Positions 1-9,589 of a stretch of 64,000 bases of DNA are shown here, piece after piece (the first letter of the stretch is position 1; each line of letters opens with the position of its first letter). The stretch spans positions 868,001 to 932,000 of the forward strand of contig JAPEHQ010000003.1 in the NCBI GenBank assembly GCA_027405735.1, given 5' to 3'. The translations under genes and the position numbers were made by a program. Source of the stretch: Mucor racemosus. Lineage: Eukaryota > Mucoromycota > Mucoromycetes > Mucorales > Mucoraceae. The notes under the pieces are model-generated. The model saw only the letters and a list, made by a program, of their open reading frames with translations, was not told the origin of the DNA and made no database searches.

Positions 1-338
1 AATATCTAAATTGTGGTTGTTCTCCATTATTCCTCATCTATTATACATCTCCAGTGATACTTCCATAGGGTGCTAAAAGCTGTCCCCAACAAAACCAAAA
101 TAGAAGAGTCCAAAGGTATAGAGTCAATTGAGCAAAAGGTAACTAAGCCTGATCAAATGGATAGATCGGTAGGGGAGCTATTATGCAAAGAAAACATGTT
201 TATGATGGCCGAGCAGAACCAAGATTTATATTCACAACCAATCACAAAGTGGTACAGATCTACATGTTCACTACAGACCGACCAATGTCCGAAAAGACAT
301 ATCGGCGATCCAGTTTACTCGGATCATAATGGGAGGTC
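1..338 (+). other. Coding-like fragment of unknown origin
   Basis: A frame stays open from about position 70 to the T-run at 339, with higher GC than the surrounding DNA, but it has no good ATG and its apparent end is only the T-run that belongs to the adjacent LINE insertion. The translated part is hydrophilic and includes CKENMFMMAEQNQDLY and TKWYRSTCSLQTDQ. I do not recognise a family. It could be the 3' remnant of a host exon or of retrotransposon ORF1 that was cut by the LINE insertion. Confidence 0.2.
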
Positions 339-675
339 TTTTTTTTTTTTTTTTTTTTTTTTTTTGCATTAGAGTGTATCTTTATTAGCTTCTAAAAGAG
401 GATTAATTATATGTTTCAAACAGGGCCAAGTTGCTAGCAACTTGAGCACCTGCCGAAGGAAAAAGAGAGAAAAAAAGTAAACCATGATCCTGACGGACCA
501 TGTTGAAAACAAAGGATGATATTCAAGGTTCCATGTCTATGACACATCGTCAGTGATATTTCCAAAGCGTTGTGAACGCAGCACCAAGGACCACTAAAAC
601 GTCTTCTTCTAATTCAACCATTTCAAAGGAGCAAAAACTTGTGAGAGTGCTACCCTGTTAATGTCAAAATCGTCC
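339..675 (-). mobile_element. LINE 3'-end fragment with poly-A tail (copy 1)
   Basis: On the minus strand this is a 5'-truncated non-LTR retrotransposon tail ending in a 27-nt poly-A (the T-run at 339-365). About 155 bp (366-520) reappears almost unchanged in inverted orientation at 3457-3611, including TTCGGCAGGTGCTCAAGTTG and the terminal segment just before the A-tail. The upstream part (520-660) is a decayed version of the coding segment that follows the zinc-binding reverse-transcriptase region in the longer copy at 680-1303. Target-primed insertion explains the truncation and the tail. Confidence 0.75.
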
Positions 676-679
676 AATA

Positions 680-1303
680 TATTTTTTTTTTATTTTTTTT
701 TTTGTGTTAAAGTGTATCTTTTATTAACTGTTAAGGGGGGATTATGTATTAACTATATGCAGGGTCAAGGTGTCAACTTGAGCACCTGCAGAAGAAAAAA
801 GAGATGAGAAAAGTAACCCATGGGCTTGTTTGACCATGTTGAGAATTACAGAAGCAATCCAAGGCTCAGTGTCAATGACACATCGCCAATGATATTTCCA
901 CAGTGTAGAGTACGCAGCTTCAAGTGCAACCAAAGCATCGTCATCTAGATCAAGCATGTCTAACGAACAGAAACTAGTTAGCGCTGTCCAAATACACAGA
1001 TTAGAAGGGAGGAGATCCTACAAAGACAGAAAGGACACTACATCTCTCCAATAATCTGCTTTATAGGAGCAACCAACAAGAAAATGGTACAGATCCTCCG
1101 TAGCTATACCACAAAGGGCACAGAACTTTATCAGGCACTATACGATGACGCCAAGAACGATGACTAACACGGTCATGCAATAAACGCCACCATGGTGTAA
1201 AAGCCTTTGCAGGCAAAGGAAGAGACCAGAAAAGACGCCATGAGGAAGGAGGTAGAAGCAGATGAGGACACAGTTTCAATGGAGGGCCTAAGCGCGAATT
1301 TTT
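680..1303 (-). mobile_element. LINE 3'-end fragment encoding zf-RVT region (copy 2)
   Basis: Read on the minus strand this encodes the C-terminal part of a non-LTR retrotransposon ORF2: FTPWWRLLHDRVSHRSWRHR, then (after a one-base frameshift near 1115) a zinc-binding reverse-transcriptase-like stretch C-G-I-A-T-E-D-L-Y-H-F-L-V-G-C, and finally LWKYHWRCVIDTEPW. The WW..L.DR / C..C / HF..GC arrangement is that of the zf-RVT region found downstream of LINE reverse transcriptases. The frameshift, a stop after the GC block and the 5' truncation make it dead. It ends in a poly-A tail (T-rich 680-703). Confidence 0.75.
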
Positions 1304-1345
1304 ATTTTATTTTGCATTACAGTGCATCTTCAGCTGCCAAAAGTC
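1304..1345 (-). mobile_element. Very short LINE tail (copy 3)
   Basis: GCATTACAGTGCATCTTC followed by AGCTGCCAAAAGTCG is a diverged match to the terminal LINE segment at 366-400, preceded on the + strand by a T/A-rich tract that would be its degraded poly-A. Only the last 35-40 bp of an element remain. It abuts the AT-rich island. Confidence 0.4.
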
Positions 1346-2367
1346 GACTTTAAGAAACCTATACGAAGGCAAACCTATGCGAAAAATATGCGTCAAACCT
1401 TAACCAAATTAATTATGCGTTACAAACTAACATTAGCCAAAAGTTCATATTTACTGTAATACTTGTAAAAAAATATAAAAAATGCCTGTTCTACCAAAAT
1501 TATTATGTATTTTTATTGTGACAGAAAAATTATATTTTTAATTGCAGTAAAATAATATTAAAATTTTATAATAATATAATTTTTTTTATACAAAATTAAA
1601 ATTATATATTAAGCATAAATTAGTTTAAATTTACACAAATTAAAAAACAAATTGTAATTAAAATAATTAAAGTAAGTAAAATTTTAACAAAAATTATAAC
1701 AATTAAAATTTTTAATAATATTGAAAAGAATCAAATATAATAATTTTATAAAATTTAAAATAATTTTTTGTGTTTATTATAATATTAAAACTAATTTAAT
1801 TTATAATAAATACATGCCAAAAACAAAAAATTTATAAAGCATACACAATAAAAAATTTGTAATTAATTAATAATAATTTGTTTTACAAATAAACAATAAC
1901 AATTAAATATAATAATAACAGAAATACAATAAAAATAATGTTTTATTTAATTTTTATTCATTATATTTAATTATTATTACATTAAACAATAAATGTGATT
2001 TAATTTATTAAATAATTTTTTAAAATATAGTTTTTGTACATAAATTGGAATAGATTGCATGTAACGCATATTTTACGTCGCATAGGTTTTGGTTTATTCT
2101 AGTATCCTCAGCAGAGGTAACTTTTCTCTGCTGTGGTATAGGTCGACGGAAGCTGTCGCGTTGAGGATGTTGTGTAACGCGTAGTGATTGCGAATCTTCA
2201 ATTAGCATTTTTTTTTGTATTAAAAAATCTTCAATTAATGTTATTGTGCGAGGTTAATAAAAGATACTTTTAATACAATAAAAGGTATTAGTTATTGTGT
2301 AATGTATAATTTTTGCCTTAGTAATATTATGTAGCGCATAGGGATTTTGGCATAGGTTGCCGAAAGT
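1345..2367. repeat. Extremely AT-rich island with degenerate inverted ends
   Basis: The core, about 1480-2040, is almost pure A/T with no open frame. Its flanks carry related sequence in inverted orientation: AAACCTATGCGAAAAATATG near 1368 against ACGCATATTTTACGTCGCAT near 2067, and CTTTAAGAAACCTATACG near 1347 against GGCATAGGTTGCCGAAAG near 2350. This would suit a decayed TIR element, or a segment altered after insertion between LINE copies. No transposase is visible. A replication or centromere role is possible but nothing here supports it. Confidence 0.4.
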
Positions 2368-2369
2368 TA

Positions 2370-3175
2370 TATGGGCGCGGGTTTGGGAAAGTACTGCGTG
2401 ACCGTGTGAGTCATGAGCTTTCTTCCCATCCGTCTTCTGCGTGCTGAACTTTTTTGGCTGGTCCAAAACGGATTCCCACTGTTGCGTGTACCATTTCTCT
2501 TGGTTCTCTGCGTCGCTCCTGGCATAAAAATATGGCGGTTATACACCAAATATTTCACACTCCTATTGTTTTCCAGCCACGTTTGCGCTTGCGCCCTTTC
2601 TTCTGGCGTCAGCTTTGATTCCTTGAGTTGCCCTTAAAAAGTATTCACTCCGTGGTGGCACCTGTTGCAAGATCGTATCCATCATAGATCCCTCTTTCAT
2701 CGAATCAACCCTGTCAGGTATCCTTCTCCTTTGTGTGCTCTTTGTGGTGAAATAGAAGATTGTACCATTTTGTGACTGACTGCCATCCCTAGTCAATCTT
2801 TTGGCATGATGTTATAACCTTTTTTGATCTCTCCTCAACATTTTAATCGGATTTATCCATGTGGTCTGGCTTTGTCTCTCTGTGCTATCATAATACGAAG
2901 CTAATTGACTCATCCCGTTTCGTCATTTTGGACTCTGCTTTGAACACACTGTGGAAGTATTATTGGAGATGTGTAATTGAAGAACAACCATGGAGATTAG
3001 CTGATGTGTTCCAAACTTTCAAATTGGACCATCATCATCCCATTCGTGCTTGGGTAGCTACAGATGGAAATCACAAGCCATCTGTCTCTCCATTAATAGA
3101 ATAACATTTGCATTTTATTATACATTTATATTAATAAAAGACAAAATTTACATACAAAAAAAAAAAGGAAAAAAG
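2370..3175 (+). mobile_element. Decayed LINE ORF2 3' segment (copy 4)
   Basis: The plus strand carries a degraded homologue of the element at 680-1303, in opposite orientation. Fragments in shifting frames read WWHLLQDRIHHRSLFHRINP, a C-x2-C (CALCGEIEDC) matching the zinc-binding region, and an open segment at 2859-3104 with LNTLWKYYWRCVIEEQPW, parallel to LWKYHWRCVIDTEPW in copy 2. Stops and frameshifts are frequent. It ends in AATAAAAG and an A-rich tail near 3155-3175. The low identity to copy 2 suggests an older insertion or a second subfamily. Confidence 0.65.
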
Positions 3176-3185
3176 GAGTGCATTG

Positions 3186-3635
3186 GCCACCAGTTTTTGG
3201 TCTCTTGAGATGGTTGAATTAGAAGACACTATGAAGAAAAAATTTCTTAATTTTCTTAATTGTGCCACATTAAGGAAAATAAGAAAATTTTCACTGCTTA
3301 TTTTTTTTAAATTTTGTCTTATTTTCTTAATGTAGCATAATTAAGAGAATTAAGGGATTTTTTCTTCATAGTGAGATATTTTGGCGTTTCTTAGTGCTGC
3401 ATTCATAACGTTCTAAAAAAAATCACTATCGACGTGCCAAAGACACGAAATCTGATATCATCCTTTGTTTTCAACATGGTCCGTCAGGATCATGGTTTAC
3501 TTTTTTTCTCTCTTTTTCCTTCGGCAGGTGCTCAAGTTGCTAGCAACTTGGCCCTGTTTGAAACATATAATTAATCCTCTTTTAGAAGCTAATAAAGATA
3601 CACTTTAATGCAAAAAAAAAAAAAAAAAAAAAAAA
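3186..3635 (+). mobile_element. LINE 3'-end fragment with poly-A tail (copy 5), split by a MITE
   Basis: Plus-strand LINE tail matching copy 1 (366-660) in inverted orientation and ending in a 24-nt poly-A at 3612-3635. The region 3457-3611 is nearly identical to copy 1, so both insertions are relatively young or come from one active source. The upstream half (ATGGTTGAATTAGAAGA ... GTGCTGCATTCATAACG) is interrupted at 3227-3373 by a palindromic miniature element. Confidence 0.75.
3227..3373. mobile_element. 147-bp palindromic CACTA-type miniature element
   Basis: The segment begins CACTATGAAGAAAAAAT and ends in the reverse complement ATTTTTTCTTCATAGTG. Roughly 70 bp of each arm pair with few mismatches, so it could fold into one long hairpin. 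It is flanked on both sides by AGA, and comparison with copy 1 shows it interrupts a LINE tail. Termini starting CACTA with 3-bp target duplications are the hallmark of the CACTA/EnSpm (CMC) superfamily. It has no coding capacity, so it would be non-autonomous. Confidence 0.6.
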
Positions 3636-4479
3636 GAAAGGTAGTATTGTCGTGAATATCAATTTTAGACGCTGATTTAACAATGTAAATTACAATGCTC
3701 CTATATATCTGTATTTTTAATTGAATTCTCGATTTATTAAGATACCGATCAATTAGTGTATGGAAGCATTGAATAATGCGTTAGGCTGCTCAGTGGCATT
3801 GATGAAAGGCTTTTTTTTATAAAACATTGTTCATACTTCCAGAATGTTGCCAAATATTTGCAAATCTAATTAAATACTTACATATTTTGTGTGCAACTGA
3901 CTTATTTTATGTGTAATACATCTGAAAATCAAGGTAGGAAAACAATATTTCTGAAGGTCTTACTATTTGTTTCTGCATCTAGTATGAGTTATTTTACATA
4001 TACTTCATAATTTCCACTAACTGGTAAGGTGAATGAAAATGCATGGAAACATATAATAAATAATAGTAATGGACTCATCATTGCAGCATTAATTTATCTA
4101 TTGCGTTGTGTTAACTTGCAAGTTTGAAGGCTTAAATATGTCGTGGAAAAATGACCATATTTACACTCAGTGAAAAAGGAGGAGGATATTCTTTAGCCCA
4201 AAAAAGTAACAAATATCATAAAAGGTAAGAGGGGTCATCATAGGACAATATTTAATTGGATACGTATAATGGACACCCTTACCTCTTGTTGTTTTTCAAT
4301 AACAGAACAATTGATATTGGGGTTTAATTTTTTTTAAAAAAGTCAATTTACACACATTTAGTGTAAAACATATATTTCGCACCTTGGCAACTAACAACTA
4401 TACCATATAATAGATAAGAACGACTTTATTCTTAAACCTCTTAAATTTATTCATTCATAATTAGTTCTTTGGATTAAAG
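3636..4479. other. Gene-free stretch
   Basis: AT-rich DNA between the transposon block and the transcription-factor ORF. I looked here for an upstream exon carrying a Zn2Cys6 cluster (CxxCxxxKxxCD type) and found none. No repeat or RNA gene is evident. Confidence 0.5.
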
Positions 4480-6672
4480 ATGTTTTTATTTGACACAAAG
4501 TTACAGAAAAAATCAAGACGCAATAAATCGAAATCGGCAATCTCGGTTGAAGCAAAGGCAGCAGCAAAAGCAAAAAAGATACAACAAGATGACATGGATG
4601 CCTTGCAAATAACTTTTTACGAAATTGAATCCTGGATAGAAAAGACTGCTCCTGCTCTAAATCGTATGACAAAAGAGCTAGATAAAGCCTCAAGACAGTT
4701 TGAAAGTAATAAACGCAAAAAAATGGATTCTGTTCTACAACCATCTCTTGCTCATGTAGAAGGAGACATACCAACAACATTCAACAAGCCTAATACAAAC
4801 TCATTTGTTTCACTATTACCAGTTATTTCACCTAGTACACCATTTGCAACTTTTCCATCAAATGTTGTTCCGACCTCATCCTCCATGCAGTGGGCCTTAT
4901 CGTTTCAACCTGGGAATTCTATGCGCCTAGAAACCAATATCAAATCAGTAGAGCAGCTGATTGATGCTGTTCATAAGATGCGTTTAATGACTGAATCTAC
5001 TATTCCGCCAGATCTTTGTAGCGATGATGAATCTGAAGACACTTCCTCAGCTTCATCTGTTGTGGATCCTTCTATTGAATATTGGCAACATGCTATGTAC
5101 CGCCGTCCTCATACTTGCTTAGAAAAATATAAACATTGCGATATGAATTTAAGTCATTTAACAGAGGATGTATCGCCTAGCGTGCTTCGTTATATCTGCC
5201 AAACATATTGGGATTGTTTACATCCAAAATTTGCAGCAGACTGGTCAACGTTTTGGAATAGATCAAATGATTCAGAGCGTAATCAAATATGCATCGATTC
5301 TGGACTAGCAATGATATTCTTACATGTTATTCGGCATAATCGTAATGCTTGCGCTAATGCCCATGCTATTGCTTATTATTATTATGATCGGGCTCGTGAA
5401 GCGTTGTGTTTTGATGAGCCTGATGTGACGACAATCGAAACTTTACTCAACTTATCCTTATTCTGCGTTTTATGTAAACGAGATTCACAATCTCAAATTT
5501 ATTTGAGCTTAGCTTACAGAATGATTCATCAGTTAGGCTTAGGGAATAAATCACAATTACCTGTGGATGCCATGGAACGAAAGGTATTACTTAATATGCA
5601 CATGGTGCTGTATTACAACGATGTCACGGTGTCAGTATATTCTGGAGAGCCATCATTGATTGATGACAGCATCTATGACATTAATTTTTATCAAATGTTG
5701 ACATATGCGACAGACCAAGAGACTTTTTTTGTATATTTAGTCGAACTGACTCGCATTGGCAAACGTATACAATTATTAGTTCAGGATTACCAACGACAGA
5801 ACTTACAATATCATCATACTGGAACATTGCCGTTTAGATGGATCAAACAAGTGCAATCATTAGAAGTTAGCCTGGCAAATTGGTTTAATCTTTTGCCTCC
5901 ATTTTATCGCACTCAAAGTACCCAAGCGTCTCTATTACTAATGATGCAATATCAAACAGAATGGATCAAATTACACAAGACGTTTTTATCTCCCAACCAT
6001 CAACAAATTGTATCTGATGTAGAGGATATCTCACCTTTGGCAACTACTCCTTATCGTACAGATAGGTCCTACAATATTTGTACTGATGCTGCAAATCGCA
6101 TTATTGTCATGGCAGAGATCATAAATTAAAAATACGATTGGTGTGTTTGTCAGCAATTCATAAGTTGTGTTTATCAAGCTTCCACAGTATATTGCAAGAG
6201 CATATCAAATAAAAACAAACACAGCGCATCAAGTATATTAATGATAAAGCGTATTATGACGGTACTGGCTGCAAGCAAAGTGAACTACCAAGGATTACCA
6301 GATGATTTAACAGCATGCCTAAAAGAATTTTTGGCTGAAAATGATACCAACACTGATATTTTATCAACCCAATATAAAATCAAGCACAACGATACAATGT
6401 TCAATTCGCCGTATATGTTTGAGCAATGTCTCAAACAACAAGTAGCCGTCAAACCTTCAACATTGAATCGAGGACCACCTTCAGAAGCCATGATGTCCAT
6501 CAAAATTCAAAATCCTAATGTGGCCTCTCTTGATATTGAACCCACCAATAAAAACTGGAGGTTTGTATATTTCATTAAATCGATTTGTATGATACCTTAC
6601 TGAATTTTATTTATCTTTAGATGCAAATTCTCTTCTTCAAATATTGCCCAAGTTGATCATCGTATTGTGTGA
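4480..6672 (+). pseudogene. Fungal-specific transcription factor, interrupted by in-frame TAA
   Basis: The frame opens at ATG 4480 with a basic segment (KKSRRNKSKSA), a predicted coiled stretch around residues 35-80, then a region from about residue 200 (MYRRPHTCLEKYKHCD, FWNRSNDSERNQICIDSG, YLSLAYRMIHQLGLG) that matches the regulatory Fungal_trans domain of Zn2Cys6 activators. It stops at TAA 6127-6129, yet the same frame continues with family-like sequence (KYDWCVCQQFISCVYQAST) to a 60-bp intron at 6561-6620 and a stop at 6670-6672, giving about 700 codons in all. The simplest reading is a GAA-to-TAA nonsense change. No Zn2Cys6 cluster is found at the N-terminus. A 48-bp in-frame intron (6107-6154) could remove the stop, but its donor GTCATG is poor. 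If translated as it stands, the product is 549 aa. Confidence 0.7.
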
Positions 6673-6848
6673 AATAACACGTTAACAATAAAGACATTAC
6701 TTATTTTTTTTTTTACATGTTTAGTATATATGTCAATTAATGATTGGGCCCTGGGTTTTTCCATTTATATATTGATAAAAAGCAGCATACTTTATTTAGA
6801 TAATTTTCTTTTCTTTTTTTTTTGACTTCATTCTTTTCCACTACTATC

Positions 6849-7862
6849 ATGGTTACCTTCATGGAAAGCTGCAATAACTTTTTTGAGCAATTCACCTTGT
6901 CTGTTTTACGTAAAGGCAAAATACCTCGCCATATAGGGTTTATTTTGGATGGGAATAGACGGTTTGCTAAAAAAGCTGGTGCAAATTCCACTAAATTTGG
7001 TCATTACGAAGGTTTTAGGCAATTGGAAAAAGTAAGATTAATAGTTTGTGTCGAATATAATAGGCATGTTAACATATTCATGTACATTCTAATAAAGGTC
7101 CTGGATTTATGTATGCAATTAGGGATCGAGGCAGTGACAGTATATGCCTTCAGTCTGGAAAATTTTAACAGATCTCAGGATGAAGTAGATTACTTGATGC
7201 AACTCTTTTGTGATGCGTTTGAGGGATTTTGCGAGAAAAAGTAAGTAACATCGTAAAAAAAAAAAATAGATCTTGCAGGATCTTAATCAAATTACAGCGC
7301 ATTAATTGACAAATACGAAATTGGTGTTCGATTTTTGGGTGACCTAAGTCGTTTACCTCAAAATGTGCAAGACGTCGTAAAGAAAGTGTCAGAACAAACT
7401 AAAAAGAACAAAAGGTAAAATTACAATGCATTTGAAATACTCTTTATTCTTAAAAAAAAACTTGTAGACGCATATTCAATGTTTGTTGTCCATATACTTC
7501 AAGAGATGAGATGACAACAGCGATAAAAAACACAATTGATTTGGTGAAGCAAGGGAAAATAATAGCAGAGTAAGATTTTTCAAAGATATTATTTATAATT
7601 GCACTAACCTTTTCCTTTAAGCGAAATCACAGATCAAACTATTAAAAACCATCTTTTTACTGCAGATTGTCCATCATTGGATATTCTAGTTCGTACATCA
7701 GGAGAAATTCGTCTTAGTGATTTTCTCTTGTGGCAGGCAAACGATCGTTGTCAGATTCAATTTGTGAATTGTTATTGGCCTGAATTCTCCATGTGGAAAC
7801 TATTGCCAATTTTATTTGAGTATCAAATTTATTCAGATCACCAATTACAAGAAGAGGTTTGA
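6849..7862 (+). CDS. Dehydrodolichyl diphosphate synthase (cis-prenyltransferase)
   Basis: Catalyses sequential cis additions of isopentenyl diphosphate to farnesyl diphosphate to make the dolichol precursor, at the ER membrane; eukaryotic enzymes usually work with a Nus1/NgBR partner. Five exons join in phase (introns 7032-7097, 7241-7297, 7415-7467, 7570-7621) to give 261 aa. Signature motifs are [15 protein letters not shown] (catalytic Asp about residue 34), [13 protein letters not shown], and [15 protein letters not shown] near the end, followed by WPEFSMW. This is the full family length and matches Rer2/Srt1/DHDDS. I chose ATG 6849 because the in-frame opening further upstream has no ATG; M5 is an alternative. 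Expression would support protein N-glycosylation, like the Golgi GDPase gene next door, though that adjacency is probably coincidental. Confidence 0.9.
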
Positions 7863-8019
7863 CAACAATCATATGCTTTAGACTGTTGGTATATTCAAAC
7901 GTTTTGACATTAAGGGAGCGCATAGTTAAATATTAAATACCCGCATTGCTATATAAACAAGAATGTAATTTGTTTATTAAATTAATTTTAAAAAAATGAT
8001 GATAAATGAAATTCTATAG

Positions 8020-9408
8020 TTAAACTTGACAAAGCTTAGCTTCATCAATCATGGCAATGGATGCACCTAAGCACCAGCCAGTTTCAGCCCCACGGATTTT
8101 TTTGGCTGTACGGACTAATCTGTCATTGGGGATATCGTAGCCAAACTTGAGTAAATTATGAATATATGTCAAATCCAGACAATAGTCTGGCATTTTTTGT
8201 AATGTTTGAATAGCACCAGGTACATGTTGGAATGGTTTTGTTTCACCACGACATACACGATCCGTCAATTCCCCTAACTCTCGTACGCTGAATTCAAGGG
8301 GCATACCCAAAGGCTGAGTCAAGTCATAAAAATAGGAGAATACATACAGATCTCTATCTTTGAACGTATCTGTAATAGGCGGTTGGTAAACACCGTCAAA
8401 CGCACATGGGTCTAATTCACATAATTTATCCTTGTTGAAAACCTTTTCTACAATGCCACGACATTCAGCATGTCCAGCTCCGGTACCTAATAATTGAATC
8501 ATACTACCATTCTTCATGGCGATTTCCTCTTTATGATCTGCAGGCAAACAAGGATGATAAACTTTGCCCGTTAAAGAAGCCTCTTCCTTCCACATGTTTA
8601 CTAATTCCAATTTAACACGTTTACGAGCTTCATTTAATCCATAACCCAAATAAGAATGTTGATACAATCCAAACGTGTTATTTTGATAATCCAATTCATA
8701 TTTATGTTCGCCTTCTGACATGAATTCAGTCAGAGGAAATGTTGGTTCAAATACAATCTGAGTTGATGCACCACCTAAATCAAAGACAGCTGCTGATTGT
8801 CCACGTTGGCTTTTCTTGAGTTTACCCAGCAAATAATTAACTGTAATCCAAGCATAAACACCTTTAAATCGATTCGTTTTAGAATGTATATTGTATATGC
8901 ATTTGTTTGTTTATTTATTAATTTACCTTCATCTTTGCCTTCCATAATTTCAATACCATTTTCACCGGCAATAGGGAATGGGTATGTTTCCAAATATTTA
9001 CGTACACTATCAAGAATGCGATCACTTTTATCAGCGCCCAGCATACGTAAACCAGCTGTTGCTTTAACAGCAATAGGAGTACACTTTTGATATTCTTCTG
9101 GAACACTCTTCACGGCAATTTCCATAAGCGGCTTTAAAGAGTTGGCAGCACCTTCAGCATCATCTTTAAATGAAGAAAGTCCAGGCTCCAACGTATGAAA
9201 TACTTCGTCTTCTAAGACTGGATCATTGCATACATTAAATCGATAAACGTGAACACGAGAGCCTGATGAACCAGCATCAATCATGATAGCATATTCAGTT
9301 GATGGTTGGCCATCTGTTGTGGCTGAACATAATAAATTATCATTTACATTTAATTGATCTAAAGATGGTACATTGGAATCTAAGGTTTCTATAATTAGAT
9401 TTTTTCTT

Positions 9409-9445
<37 letters not shown>

Positions 9446-9589
9446 GATAGCAATACCTTTTTGAACGTTGTTGGATATATAACTCGTAGTTGAGGGTGAA
9501 TATAGCAACCATAAGAACAAGATGAATACAGTGATTGCAGCAAAGCACTTCCAAAATAAGCTCTTCTTAGTTTTGATAGAAGCCATCAT
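8020..9589 (-). CDS. GDA1: Golgi nucleoside diphosphatase (GDA1/CD39 apyrase family)
   Basis: Hydrolyses GDP/UDP left by glycosyltransferases to the monophosphate, allowing nucleotide-sugar exchange in the Golgi lumen. Three exons (introns 8862-8926 and 9389-9456) give 478 aa. A single N-terminal membrane anchor (CFAAITVFILFLWLLY, about residues 15-30) implies type II topology. All apyrase-conserved regions are present in order: IDAGSSGSRVHVYRF, KATAGLRMLG, EGKDEGVYAWITVNYLLG (catalytic Glu), FDLGGASTQIVFEP, and TGWCLGASIAMI near the C-terminus. Intron 1 contains a 28-nt A tract (T-run 9410-9437). The splice chosen, donor 9456 and acceptor 9389, is the only one I found that keeps the phase across it. 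The start at 9589 is the first of two adjacent ATGs; the open frame upstream lacks ATG. Confidence 0.92.

Noticed and set aside
1480..2040. Mitochondrial insertion (NUMT) origin for the AT island
   Set aside because: No mitochondrial gene, rRNA or tRNA sequence recognisable in it.
8797..9106. Open frames opposite and in other phases to GDA1
   Set aside because: They are shadows of the GDA1 exons and its intron, without motifs or splice support.
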